A DNA stretch of 64,000 bases, taken from Lumbricus terrestris (taxonomy: Eukaryota > Annelida > Clitellata > Crassiclitellata > Lumbricidae). Below, piece by piece: positions 22,066-33,234 of this stretch. The stretch lies in NCBI GenBank assembly GCA_949752735.1, contig OX457043.1, positions 43,260,373 to 43,324,372 of the forward strand. Direction: 5' to 3'. The position numbers and the translations under genes were made by a program. Each line of letters starts with the position of its first letter. Positions within the stretch are counted from its first letter, which is position 1. The notes below the pieces were generated by a model. It had not been told where the DNA came from. It did no database searches and saw nothing but the letters and a program-made list of their open reading frames with translations.

Positions 22066-22303
22066 CTGTTCTGTTTGTTTGTATGTGCACTTGTCATTGC
22101 GCCCCTTCAAGTTCGCTACTCAGAGGCGCTCACGAGTCCCGACTAAAGCACGGATACTGCATTGGAGTTTCACACCGAAGCGAATAGCAATTGCGAGTGA
22201 AGGACTTGCCCAAGGTCCATAGTGGCGACTTGAGGTGGATTCGAACCTGCAACCCTCCGGCTGCAAGGCAACAAACATACCAATTACACCACCGCACCCC
22301 ACT
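22066..22303 (-). mobile_element. tRNA-derived SINE, near full length
   Basis: Reading the minus strand from 22303: GGGGTGCGGTGGTGTAATTG (A-box region), then GCAGGTTCGAATCCACC (B box) about 40 bp later, a tRNA-unrelated body with AAGTCCTTCACTCGCAATTG, and the tail GAGCGCCTCTGAGTAG, GAAGGGGCGCAATGAC. This best-preserved copy serves as the reference for the others. It is a retrotransposed element, not a tRNA gene: no foldable cloverleaf is retained. Confidence 0.85.
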
Positions 22304-22639
22304 GTTATAGACTAGAGATGCACTCAGGGTGTACACTGTGTGGGAACGCCGTGCCCACTGCTCTTGCAATTCTTTGCCGGAATTCCTACTGCTCACCATG
22401 CATGGAACCCTGGAAACACATCCGTTACAACAATTCTTCTTTGGCATTCCCATTTCCCACTGCTCACCCCTTCGGCGGCGTTCATGCTGCTGGTGTTTAT
22501 TTATCTTCAGTTTCCCATCCGAAAAACTGATGACCTTTTTAAAGTCATTCGTCGTCGTCATTCGTCGTCGTCGTTGTCGTCGTCGTGACCATCCTCATAG
22601 CTGCGGATCGGGGATCAGAGTCGACGACGCCATCTTCCT

Positions 22640-22800
22640 CCACCGTTCTCTGTTCCTCGCGGTCCTCACACAGTCCGCCATCACCATCTCCGTCCATTCC
22701 TCCACGTCATCCATCTATCCATCTTCTCATCGGCGGTTCGGCCTTCCCCGGGCCATTTTTCCGTCCAGGTATTCCTGACATATGAATTCCGGCAGCTTTC
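22640..22800 (-). pseudogene. LINE ORF2 C-terminal relic
   Basis: On the minus strand the frame reads FGHMIRAESCRNSYVRNTW followed by a damaged RGRP-like and RRW-like region. That resembles the LGHxxR...RGRPRxxW end found in several LINE ORF2 proteins. The match is short and frameshifted. Confidence 0.45.
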
Positions 22801-23856
22801 CGCTCTGATCATGTGTCCGAAGTAGTACAGCACAAACCAACGCAAGGATTCTGACCATCGTTCCCAACTACAATGAACGCAGTGTCATTGACTATCTTCG
22901 TGGAGTAAGCTTAGCTCACAACCTTTCTTTTTAAGCTGAATTAACTTATTAACACTAAATATATAATCAGCATATTCTTTAACGCATTTCATTCCACATT
23001 GTGACGTTGCATGGTTCTCTAACAATATCGTCTAATAAATTAATATATTTATAAACTGAAAGAATATTATGCATTATTACCATAATTATGTGATTAATAT
23101 ATCGTACAGGGGTTTCTTGTCTAACGCATAGAAACTGTTATTCTTGTCTGCATGCATGGCCATTCTTTTTCAACATGTGGGGGGGGAGTAATTGTACGGG
23201 GGTAAATGGCACGAGGTAAGGTAATTGTCCGCGGGGAGGGGGTAAACGGCACGGGGTAATTGTGCGGGAATGTTTTCCGGGACAGTCGTCCTGTTACCCC
23301 AGTAGATATACCTCTGATGCTCGTCTAGGGATTGACGATGCTACAGATGGCAGGTGACGAAGACGGACGGTGCGGAAACTGTGTGACTTCTCTTCAGGGG
23401 CAGATTAAGAAAAATTCGAGGGGGGCAGAAATTTTCGGTCTTGGATCAAAGACAAATTCTCGTTGGCCTCTGGCCGTAAAAATCTTTGGTCTGAAAAAAG
23501 TTTCGTCGCCGTAAAATCTGACGACTTTATTGGTCATTTGGTCGAAATGTCAGAAAAATATATACCATTTTGAATAGTTGATGACCTTTTTTGGTCATAC
23601 GCTAATTTTTCTCCCTTTTACCTTCATGGGGGCCTACGAGCCTGATAGGTGGGGGGGACAATGTCCATTTTACCCGCCAGAATAGCTGGTCAGAAATGCG
23701 CAAATTTCTAAACGAGGACCCATGGCCGGATTTGTCCCTTGGATCCGCCTCTGGTTCCTGGTTCTCTTAGCTCTGTTATTTATAAACACGCTCATGTTCT
23801 ATAGATTTATATTGCAGCTTTATTTACATGTAGGTCAATAATAGATTGACACAGAA
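22801..23856. other. Unassigned, with one dispersed-repeat copy
   Basis: The section 23395-23610 carries the GATGACCTTTTTTGGTCAT-type hairpin repeat also found at 14306-14640. G-rich stretches with GGGGTAA occur at 23180-23270. No gene recognised. Confidence 0.45.
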
Positions 23857-23916
23857 GTTGACACATCTGTTTCAGTGCTTTAAAAATCCTTAATTCCTAT
23901 CCCAGCAGCCATGTAT

Positions 23917-23947
<31 letters not shown>

Positions 23948-24787
23948 AATGTACATATATATACATATGCCTCTCTTGTCTCATACATGTATGAAACCTG
24001 GTTTGCTCTTCTAGCTATTATGCAAAATAGAGAAAGTTTTCACGCTTCTTAAACTTCTATGAATAATAAATTGAATATGTTGCCTACAGTTAGATATTGA
24101 ACATGCCTCTGAAACGAGACGCATGGTACCTACACTTTGATTTTCGAACTTATTTATGGTTGCCAGTCTGTAATAACACAACAGTTACTGATCCATTAAT
24201 AATGTCCGAGGTTTAATGCCAGCAACATGCGCCGACAACACAAGCACATTCGCACATGGACACACACATACATACAGAGAGAGACAGACATATAGACATA
24301 GACAGACAGACAAGCAAACAGACAGAGAGACAGTCAGAAAGGCAGAGACGAATAAAATGTAACGAGAGTTGAGTGATCAGATCTGGGGTTCCAAGTCTTT
24401 GGGTTAGTTCTAGTACAGTAGGCGTAGACCTGTGTTAGTTGCCAGTCGAGTGTTAAACATTTCTAGCGGAGGCTGATACCACGAGCATTGTATAGGCTAC
24501 AATCTGTGATTTAGAAAAGATTAGAGCAAATAATTCATTAAAGACAATATCGAATTCGACGCCAATTTTAAATACAAACGTAGTGTTTTGAGCACCAGAA
24601 AGCAACGCACCTAACTCGCTTCTCGTCAATGGGACATTTACAAAAAGAGCGCAGCAATCCTTGTGGCCCACACTGTCTAATGAATAGGCGTACAACTGGC
24701 TATTAAAAGTGCTTCGAGTCAAACGCCAAAGAGACTCTAAAAGACAATGACTTCTCACAGGATGTTGTGTCACCACGCCAGTTTATA

Positions 24788-24804
24788 GTGTGGTGTCACC
24801 ACAC
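24788..24804. promoter_or_regulatory. Palindrome upstream of UGT copy A
   Basis: GTGTGGTGTCACCACAC is a perfect 17-bp palindrome about 37 bp before the ATG. It contains two inverted TGTGGT motifs, which is the RUNX-type core. The same palindrome occurs before UGT copy B at about 47496-47512. Function is inferred only. Confidence 0.35.
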
Positions 24805-24840
24805 CAGTTTCTAGTGTGGGCACCGACAGAGTTATACAAA

Positions 24841-26445
24841 ATGCTGTCGTTCGGGATTCTCCAAGTTCTCGTCACTGCGGCCTTGCTACTGGGATCCGCG
24901 GCGCTGTTTGGGACATCCGTGGCGGTAAGCAACGGGTCAAAGATTCTCTTGCTCCCGTTTCAATCCCGCAGTCATGTTATTGGACATCTCGCACTTGGTG
25001 AACTGCTGGTCGCAAGAGGTCACCGTGTGCATATGGCAATCGGGTCCTCGCATTCAATGCGGCAGACAATCGAGCAGACGGGGGTGCAAGTGCTGCCGTT
25101 CACAGTTCCCGATGATGTAATGACCCTCTACTCGGACGAATACGACAGGTTCCTCGCCGACATCGTGTTCTCTACCAAGAAGGAGTTCGAGGAGGGAAAC
25201 CGGATATCCCGGATCACGCACAGAGACTGCGAGTTGATGATGGCGGACGCGGGATTCGTTTCCGGTGCCAGAGAGCTGCGATTCGACCTCGCCGTTTTCG
25301 ACGCGTTCCCGTTCCTGCCCTGCCCCGTCATTCTGCCACACAACCTCAGCATGCCGTACATCGGCCTAACAGCAGTCACCGAGCACTGGATGATGCGCAT
25401 GCCGTCCCTGCCCAGCTACCGAAGGGCTCAGACCACCTGGATGCCACCGGATACTCGGACGTTTCTGGAACGCCTTAAGGGGTTGGCCAGTTATCTCATT
25501 GTCTATAACATTGACCTCTTTATCCCGATCAGCAACAACAAAACACTGCTGGAGAAATACTCGCAAGAACGGGTGACGTGGGGCGAACTGTACAGAAGGT
25601 CGTTGCTCTTCCTCTGGGAGCAGGCACCCGTGCTGGACTATCCCTCGGCCATCTACCCCAACACTATTCTTGTCCCCGGACTGACCATCAGCCCTGTGAA
25701 GCGGGTCGAGGGCCAGCTGGGTGCAATACTCGACGGGGCTCAACAGGGCGCTGTCCTGCTAACCTTCGGGGCGACATCAAAATATCTCCCGAAGGAGGTT
25801 GTTCAAAAATTCCTGACTGCCTTCATGTCCTTGGAGCAACTAACATTTCTCGTGAAGTTCGCGGTTCCCGCTGGGGTTACCATTCCACCGAATGTCGTGG
25901 TAAAAGAATGGTTACCTCAGAACGACATCCTGGGTCATAAGAACACCAAACTTTTCATCACGCACTGTGGTAACAACGGACAATACGAGGCCATCTATCA
26001 TGCCGTTCCAACAATCGGATTTCCCCTCTTCTGGGATCAAGTGTACAACTGCCAACGTGCCCAACTCAAGGGATTCGGTTTACAGATGGATATCCACGAA
26101 TTCACCGTCGAACAATTTCGAACCAACATCTTGAAAGTCATCGAAAATCCCGTCTATGCTGACGCCGTGAGCAAAGCGTCCGAAATATGGCGGAGCGAGC
26201 GCATGACGTCACGAGAGAAGGCTGGGTACTGGATAGAGCACGTGATCAAATATGGCGGCGACCATCTACGGCCACCAGGATATGATATGACGCTCTTCGA
26301 GTTTCTAATGGTCGATGTTTTCGCGCTTTACCTGGTAGCTGGACTGGTTTTTGTTGGTGCTTTGTGCACCTCCGTCAAATATTGCATTGTCCAATTGAAA
26401 CGATTGATTGGTTTGGACACGAAGAGCAAACCGAAAAGAGATTAG
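24841..26445 (+). CDS. UDP-glycosyltransferase (GT1 family), copy A
   Basis: This is a single-exon, 534-residue protein, the usual size for an animal UGT. These enzymes move a sugar from a UDP-sugar to small lipophilic molecules at the ER membrane. Visible features: a hydrophobic signal peptide (about 1-27); the N-terminal acceptor domain with a likely catalytic His45 in FQSRSHVIGHLALGELL; the UGT signature from W357 (EWLPQNDILGH, then FITHCGNNGQYEAIYHAVP with H375 and E383, and PLFWDQ with P395, D399 and Q400); a C-terminal transmembrane helix (about 491-517); and a basic tail ending KSKPKRD, like a dilysine-type ER retention signal. HCGN replaces the more common HGGxN, which is unusual. ATG 24841 is used because the signal peptide starts there; the frame is open a little upstream without an ATG. 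Confidence 0.92.
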   Translation: MLSFGILQVLVTAALLLGSAALFGTSVAVSNGSKILLLPFQSRSHVIGHLALGELLVARGHRVHMAIGSSHSMRQTIEQTGVQVLPFTVPDDVMTLYSDEYDRFLADIVFSTKKEFEEGNRISRITHRDCELMMADAGFVSGARELRFDLAVFDAFPFLPCPVILPHNLSMPYIGLTAVTEHWMMRMPSLPSYRRAQTTWMPPDTRTFLERLKGLASYLIVYNIDLFIPISNNKTLLEKYSQERVTWGELYRRSLLFLWEQAPVLDYPSAIYPNTILVPGLTISPVKRVEGQLGAILDGAQQGAVLLTFGATSKYLPKEVVQKFLTAFMSLEQLTFLVKFAVPAGVTIPPNVVVKEWLPQNDILGHKNTKLFITHCGNNGQYEAIYHAVPTIGFPLFWDQVYNCQRAQLKGFGLQMDIHEFTVEQFRTNILKVIENPVYADAVSKASEIWRSERMTSREKAGYWIEHVIKYGGDHLRPPGYDMTLFEFLMVDVFALYLVAGLVFVGALCTSVKYCIVQLKRLIGLDTKSKPKRD

Positions 26446-26471
26446 GCGTAGTAGCGTAGAGCACACTTGCT

Positions 26472-26700
26472 TAGTTACCTACCTACCTACCTACATACAT
26501 ACATACCTACCTACCTACCTACCTACCTACCTATACCTACCTACCAGTCTACCTACCTACCCACCCACCTACCTACCTACCTACCTACCTTCTTACCCAC
26601 ATACTTATTTACTTACTAATTTACTTACTCACGTACTTACTTGGCTACTTACTTACCTAATTAGTTACTTACTTGCTTGCTTACTTGCTTATTTACTTTA
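26472..26700. repeat. (CTAC)n and (TTAC)n microsatellite after UGT A
   Basis: CTAC repeats grade into TTAC repeats directly after the stop codon. A shorter version follows UGT B at 49175-49320. Confidence 0.9.
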
Positions 26701-27185
26701 TTAGTAGGCGCATCGATTAAACACCGTGACCATTTTTTTTTAAATCTTTTCTACTGACTTGTATTAACAAAATAAAAAATAAACATTATGATCTATCTTA
26801 CCTTGAATCACTGCACATTTATAGACTAGTAGGCTGTAGGTCATAAAAATTATAGACCTATGGGTCTATTCTATACACAGAGCTGACGAGAGAAATTTCG
26901 AGCCCATCGGCGGAGCAGTCACGACTCCTAAACTATCTTACGGCTTAACGAGAAACTCATTTTCTTAATATAAGCAAATTGAGGAGATAAAATTGCAGGT
27001 ACGACCTGTAATTTTATAATATATATATAATATGATTTTATTGAGTTGTCAACTTGAAGCCTAAACTAGTTGTAGTTGATTTCTCTGCAAAAATTCAAAT
27101 TCAAAAGGACATAGGCCTAAATCATAAACTTTTCTGATGGCCTATGCTACCACCTAGCCTGGGCCCCCAGCAGTCGCCGAGGCCT
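26701..27185. other. 3' flank of UGT A
   Basis: Part of the duplicated segment. It matches 49340-49600 and about 50205-50290 with indels. No further gene is seen. Confidence 0.5.
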
Positions 27186-27194
27186 GGGCATTTG

Positions 27195-28155
27195 GAATCA
27201 AAGGACGATTCGTCAAGGGCTGTTCGTCATGGACTGTTCGTCAAGCGGACGATTCGTCAGACGACGTTTCGACCACGGACGATTCGTCATGCGGACGGTT
27301 CGTCACCCGTATTGTTCGTCACATACTCTGAGTGGGCCAACAATGTATGAGTCCCCAAAATGCCCAGCAATGTGCAACTTTCATTAATTTCCGTCAAAGT
27401 TGAACTTGAACAGGATCGACTATCTGTGTAGCGCCCCATCACATTTCTTGGTGCTTGTGCACTTATCTAGATAAGCTTCAAGGAGTGTAGAAATATTAGA
27501 AAAAACTGTATACATGAGACACTTTTGCTTTTACATTTGCCAGTGCATATGTATATATTGTGCACTTAATTAGAAAAGCTTCGAGTTGAGTAGAACTGTT
27601 AGAAAATACAGTTTACATGAGACAGTTTTGTTTTTACATTTACCAGTGCATGTGTATATATTCTTCTTAACTAAATAAGCATCTAGTAGAGTAAAACTGG
27701 TAGAAAATATTGCTCAGATAAAATTATGACTTTTCAACTGGGTACCTCTGGTTGTCACGATTAACTTTGTAATTCATATGACTTCATTCTTACTATATAC
27801 ATTTAGACCCATGTTACTGCATGGCGAACAATACGAGTCAGGGCTTTTTTTAACGTGCAGTTGTACACAAAATGTGCAGTTCTAGATGGATTTGTGCAGC
27901 TGTAGAAGCACTTCTGTCACAAGTTTTGTGCAGTTAAAACTAGCAAAAAAGGTCATTGTCATCCGATTGGAAGTAATTTACCATGGAAGATGGGAAAGGA
28001 AAGAAGGAGTTGTGCAGTTCTAAATATTCCTTAAAAACAGCCCTGATACGAGTGATATGTATGACGAATCGTCCGTGGACGAAACGTCCGCTTGACGAAC
28101 AGGTCATGACGAACAGTCCGTGACGAATCGTCCTTTGACGAAAGGTCCGCACACC
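27195..28155. mobile_element. Foldback Mutator-like element with subrepeat TIRs
   Basis: GGGCATTTG flanks the insert (27186-27194 and 28156-28164), a 9-bp target duplication, and the site is single and empty in duplication copy B. Each end carries about 100-140 bp of short repeats of the type GGACGATTCGTCA, with variants such as GGACTGTTCGTCA, arranged as inverted copies of each other. The middle holds a tandem repeat (27445-27715, unit about 103 bp). There is no ORF. The 9-bp duplication and long TIRs suggest a non-autonomous MULE. Confidence 0.85.
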
Positions 28156-28161
28156 GGGCAT

Positions 28162-28637
28162 TTGACTCATCCAACTCAGCACCACGCCTTTGGAATGATC
28201 TGCCTGCTGAGTTCCGATCCTTTTCAGTTCCTACTCCACACCATCACCTTCCTCAGGCTCCTCTATCCATCACACCTCGGGCCTTTCACTCGAAACTAAA
28301 GACACTCCTGTTCAAGAACTCTTATCCTGTTTCACCTGATCCCCCACCCTCCAATTTCCGGCTCAGACGACACCCACCTTAGTAGCTGTTCCACACCTCT
28401 GATCATACGGTACCTCGACCCGGACCACCATGGACTACTCTTACGGACAACCCTTTTGACTCAACGCATTTGATCCTGATCCTATGGTAACTCGACCCGG
28501 AACACCACGGACTACTCTCACGGACAACCCTCCTAACTCAACGCAGCGCTCGTGAATAAGCCGGTGCCCCGCGCTTGGCTTTCCAGTGGCGCTTTAGAAA
28601 TTAGGAGATTACGATTACGATTACGATTACGACCCGT
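28162..28637 (+). pseudogene. LINE ORF2 3' end with (GATTAC)n tail
   Basis: The frame from 28162 encodes a typical CR1/L2-type C-terminus: FDSSNSAPRLWNDLPAEFRS, then RAFHSKLKTLLFKNSYP, ending in a stop near 28380. An untranslated part follows, with GGCGCTTTAGAAATTAGGA and a (GATTAC)n tail at about 28610-28633. Duplication copy B lacks it, so it inserted after the duplication or was lost from B. Confidence 0.85.
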
Positions 28638-29039
28638 GCCGCTCTCAGCACCCATATCTAATTATCTATGCATAATATTGAAGTTAAATTTCTAAATTGA
28701 TATCTGCAGATCGCAGACAAAGTTAGCATCATGGTGGTAATTGCACTTGAATACAGTTTCAAAATAGCATATATTTGTACTCGTACAAAGACCAGCTAAG
28801 TCCTTAAGTAAAGGCTCAAGACATGAGCAAAGGCTTATATAATTACTTGTATATGCCTACTTCACATATTCATGCAGTGTCCTTGACTTGTGTGTTACCC
28901 TTGAAATAGCCTTCTGTCGTTTTCTGACCACATCTTGCAATTGACGCGTTCATATTACTATCATCTGAGGTGCCTCAGCCATCATTCCTATAGCTCTTCT
29001 ACCTTTATAGCCACAATATAATTATAGGCTACAATTATA

Positions 29040-29560
29040 GTCATACATCACAACTGAAATTTGATAATGTCCTCCTCACAAATCGCAGAATTGCACATTG
29101 AAGTTCGGCAACCATTTAAAAACTGTCTATAGGTAAAAAGGTAAATTTTTAGTCTAGAGCGAAAGACAGTCTCGCTAAGAGAGTTGCGAACATAATGAGG
29201 GAGTTCCAGATGAAGGGACCAGCAAATGAAAATGACAAGACGTGTACCAGGAACTACATGCACATACTTTCCAACGGATGCTGATCGAAGAGAAGCGCGA
29301 CCTTAGGCAGAGTTGCAAGGTGTGACCATGGTATTTGAGTACAGGGTGGAAGATGATCGCAGCATGCTTTTGCACACGAGGAGTGGCAGCTTGAAGCGAA
29401 TACGCTCACGTGCAGGAAGCCAGTGTAAAGAGCGAAGAGCTGGCGTGATGTTGTTTCGGTACGAGAGTCCAAGAGTGACCAAGACACAGTCTTGCAGCTT
29501 TATGCAGAATTCTTGTTTGAGGAAGCAGTGTGCATTCTTCATCTGCTGGCGCATCGACTA
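29040..29560 (-). pseudogene. LINE ORF2 C-terminal relic (CR1/L2-like)
   Basis: On the minus strand, ITPALRSLHWLPARERIRFK is followed in other frames by TRLVIFICWSLHLELPHYVR and SRLKIYLF. These correspond to the LHWLP, LWNxLPxxVR and LKTYLF blocks of CR1/L2 ORF2. At least two frameshifts and stops are present. It begins beside the right end of duplication copy A. Confidence 0.8.
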
Positions 29561-30071
29561 TTGCGATTCACTATTTGCTGGTCTTCTGATAGGCTTAGCG
29601 GTAACTGAAAATGGCTTGTCGATGGCAAAATTAACAAATTTGCAGAAGAGTTGGTTTCTCGAGCAGACAAGAAGTTGATCTTTTGGAAATCGAATCATCG
29701 AGTAGATTTGGAGATTTAGGGCCTAGGCTAGGGCTATAGTCACGAGAACATCATAGACATGCAGATAGGTGTAAGCCAGCCTAACAAAACCTGAGGTAGT
29801 CCTAAAATATTAATATTGCTGGTTTAAAGTAAGGATTAATTATTGCTGTCTAGACGCGGCAAGATTTAGAAATAAATTCTGACAATTTTATTACCGCGCT
29901 CTGTTTAACTGCCGTGCTGTAGTAGGCCTGTTATGTTATGCTTATAGGGATTCACGGAAGTTCTGATGACCGTTGAATATTCAGTAAAAACAATTGCATT
30001 ATTAGCAATAAACGTTTCATTAGATAGAACCTATCCAGCAGGTAGGCTTAATGCAGTATTGATTAATAGGT
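29561..30071. other. Unassigned
   Basis: AT-rich sequence without a recognisable gene or repeat. Confidence 0.4.
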
Positions 30072-30081
30072 CGTATTAGGG

Positions 30082-30879
30082 GTTTACTGCCAATACCGCG
30101 CACACAATACCGTGCACACAATACCGTGATGTTCACTACCGCGCATGATCGTTACCGCGCACGATCGTTACCGCGCATCTGTTGATTTTATATAAGTTAC
30201 GTACGTAGGAGTTGGTTCCGAACATCACTCTGTAGAAAAGGTGCGAAACAATCAAAGTTGGCCGACGTTTGAAACCAAACTTTGGATTGTTTATATTATG
30301 CCGAACTCGTTGACACTTTGAAGGAAACAGCAGCTGGTGAACATTTTCTTCTTTACGACAGCGGACCTGGTGAGTGAGCATTGTACTCTGCTTTTTTCGA
30401 CCGTGCGCAATCTTGACCTCATGTCACAATGTCCTCATTGGTACTGTGATGGTACGTTCAAAACAACACCTCCGGCCTTTATTCAATCAGATTTATATCA
30501 GCCATGCAGTGACATTCTGCAACGTCAATTTTTTATGCATTTAGCATTTTAAAGAACATTTGAAATTAGTCCGTTCATAGTACGCCATAGACTGTTCAAC
30601 TTGAAATGTCGGTTATACTCCATGTTATGCTTGTCACTCTGTATTTGTACCAACAACATTACACTAACAGCAAACAGCGATTAAAAGGATACCTTCATGC
30701 TAATATCACGACGTGTCTATCAACGAATCAACAGATGCGCGGTAACGATCGTGCGCGGTAACGATCGTGCGCGGCAACGATCGTGCGCGGTAACGATCGT
30801 GCGCGGTAACGATCGTGCGCGGTAGTGAACATCGCGGTATTGTGTGCGCGGAATTGTGTGCGCGGTATTGACCGGATAC
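30082..30879. mobile_element. Foldback Mutator-like element with 16-bp end arrays
   Basis: CGTATTAGGG lies on both sides (30072-30081 and 30880-30889), a 10-bp duplication. Both ends contain CAATACCGCGCACACAATAC and then arrays of GCGCGGTAACGATCGT (16 bp): about two units on the left and about five on the right, in inverted orientation. CAACAGATGCGCGG marks the inner end of the TIR on each side. A transposase remnant lies inside (30337-30552). Target size, TIR structure and remnant together point to MULE. Confidence 0.9.
30337..30552 (+). pseudogene. MULE transposase remnant
   Basis: The open frame includes CPHWYCDGTFKTTPPAFIQ. This matches the W-x2-DGTFK-x2-P-x2-F-x-Q motif that opens the catalytic domain of animal Mutator-like transposases, with the first catalytic Asp in DGTF. 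Only about 70 codons survive and the rest of the DDE core is missing. It supports a MULE origin for the foldback element around it. Confidence 0.7.
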
Positions 30880-30896
30880 CGTATTAGGGTCTATAT

Positions 30897-32107
30897 TAGG
30901 GCTGATGTTCGATTAAAAATTTTAATCGAAATTAATCGCGCGATTAATTTTTTCAATCGCAATTAACTGCAAATGAATCGCAATACATTTTATTCAAATA
31001 TATTAATCTTACTATTTTCTAATGACCCCTGAAGCATAAAATTGTAATGACTGAATGCATTCTTTCTATTGAAAACATATTCAATAACCTTTGGCTTAGG
31101 CCTATTGAATTCTACATTTAGTTTATCGAACAGTTTTGTGCGACAGACAGAATTTAATCACTGTTCAAATCAGTGACTGCTCAAAATCCTTTATTTTTTC
31201 ATTTGAGCCACCTTTAATTAAAATTATACCGGCCTAAATGTGAAAATTAGACAACCGTTTTCTGACTATCAAAATTAATTATTTATTCAGCCAATTGTAG
31301 GCCAGTTTATTTACATTGGTAGATTAAAGGGATGCTCTTATTAATCAACAATAGTAGATCCCCGCGCCTCAGATTCACACTTTTGGTGTGACCTTGCGCG
31401 CGTTATAAATTTATGTAATAATAATAATAATAATAATAATCTACTGTTGAACCTCATTATTTAGTCACAAATTTTCACAAGAGGTTGCGGTTCTTGCCAA
31501 ACCTCGTCTCATTTGTCCTCCTGCAAACATTTTAATTAGGTCTATCATTTGAAACCTGGATCCATTGGTCCTGCCATCTCCTGGAGTCCAACTAACGAAG
31601 TCTGACGGGCATGGGCGGAGTTTGGTTTCCGTTCTTGGAGGGGCTAAAGCCTTTGGGGGCTAAGCCTGGGAAAGATACCATTTACACGGTTAAAAATTAA
31701 TATGGGTCTTCTTGGGGGGGGGCTTAGCCCCCCCAGCCCCTGATAGACGCCGCCTATGCTGACGGAATGAGGAAAGAGGAAACAATTAACCTTAGTGGAC
31801 GATGCGATGCGGCCGATGTCGACGACTCATCGTTAGCGTTTGGCGCATGTTTTTGTTCGCATGCGGGCGAAAATTGAGCAAAGAATTGCTACAATAGTAC
31901 TCAAATTCTTTTTTAGAATATTTGCCAAACAATGTATCACTAGCTTTACGTATGAACCTTCCGTTTAAAACGAGTTTTTCTGCCTCTGATTCCATTTCTA
32001 TGAGATCTAATTAGCGCATACGATTAGGCAAATGCGTTAAAAATTTTAATCGCAAATTTTTTAACGCGTTAATCGAACGCGTTAACGCGATTAAATCAAC
32101 AGCCCTA
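30897..32107. mobile_element. hAT element (1.2 kb) with 8-bp TSD
   Basis: GTCTATAT is duplicated at 30889-30896 and 32108-32115. The left end TAGGGCTGATGTTCGATTAA and the inverted right end (TAGGGCTGTTGATTTAATCG) match, and both subterminal regions are rich in GATTAATCGCG-type motifs, as in many hAT elements. The minus frame 31995-31792, near the right end, encodes 67 residues (starting MESEAEKLVLNGRF) that I cannot assign. The element is probably non-autonomous. Confidence 0.88.
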
Positions 32108-32115
32108 GTCTATAT

Positions 32116-32452
32116 GTAACCATGTAGGCCTACTGAGTTAGAAATGTTTCTTGTCGGTAGCAGAATCGTGACAGGCAGGGCCGGATTAAGGCATGTTCAA
32201 CATGTTGTTTGGCCGAACAGGGCCCACACTTTAGGGACACCACATATGCTCCCACAAATGTTTTGGAAAAAATCTATTTTCTGACGAAGACTAACGACTA
32301 AAAAAGGTCATCAGTTACTTTGGCAGGGAAAAATCTGAATATTCCGAACAAATTCGACCAAACGACTAAAAAAATGGTCGTCAGATTTTTCGGCCGAAGA
32401 TCAAAAAAAATTTCCGAACAGGACCCCACATTAATTTTCAGTTCAGCTGTGC

Positions 32453-32493
<41 letters not shown>

Positions 32494-33230
32494 TATATAC
32501 TCAGATGAATGAACGTGTACGAAAATCAAGACCAGAAGGAACTACGAATGATTGCCCGCCTGCTTGTCTGCCTGTCTGCCTTCCCATCTGTCTTCAGTTA
32601 TCCCTTTCTAAGTGCCTTCTTATAAGCTTACATGTCATCATCGAAATCCTTGGGCTAAACGCCCGTAGGTGTCCGGCACCACTCTCTGTTTGAGTCTGTC
32701 TCACGTCATGTTGCCCATCTTCACCTGTCCGGTCTGCATGTCCATACCATTAACATCTTGAACCAGTTAGACCCCCTTGTCTGATGAAGAGAATATTGGG
32801 AGAGAGGCACGAAGGACAACCTGGGTCAATGCCCGTATGTGTCCCACGCTCTCCCCCCCCCCCCCGACTCTCTCCACTGGTCTGTACTGACCGGCCTGTG
32901 CATGTCAGCTCCACATCATGACACCTTGAAGCATCTGGGTCGCTATGTCACTTGTGCCGTGGTTTTTGCGGATTTCTTATACATGTAGTGTTCCTAAATC
33001 CGTGTGTAGGCTATTGACAGCGCCTTCCTTAATCCGCCTGTCACTACCGGCATGGGGCTTTGTCTGTCTGACTGTTTGCATGTCTGCATATGCCTATAAC
33101 TACCTCTTTATCTCTCTCTTCCTCTGCTGCCTCTGCATTCTGTCTCCGTCCCTCCATCCTTCTCTCTTTCTATCTATCTCCGTCATATCATAGCTGCCCA
33201 TAACTTTATCTGCACGTATGTACGTATGTA
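32116..33230. other. Unassigned, with dispersed repeat and (TA)n
   Basis: The stretch 32270-32420 carries the GACTAAAAAAGGTCATCAG hairpin repeat family (inverted relative to 14306-14640). A (TA)n tract lies at about 32453-32495. A degenerate ~150-bp duplication around TGTCC and CCTGTCCGGTCTGCATGTC spans 32660-32930. No gene recognised. Confidence 0.45.
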
Positions 33231-33234
33231 CGTA

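Larger units (their letters stand above)
23857..29047. repeat. Segmental duplication, copy A
   Basis: Sequence from about 23857 matches 46487 onward, including the UGT gene, both flanks and a tail at 28640-29040. Copy A differs by two insertions absent from copy B: the foldback element (27195-28155) and a LINE end (28165-28637). Small indels are common outside the gene. Confidence 0.9.

Noticed and set aside
22230..22303. tRNA gene at the A/B-box sequences
   Set aside because: The boxes belong to a SINE head. No cloverleaf or anticodon arm is preserved and copies recur with SINE bodies.
23180..23270. GGGGTAA-rich stretch as an interstitial telomere
   Set aside because: Units are irregular and not TTAGGG.
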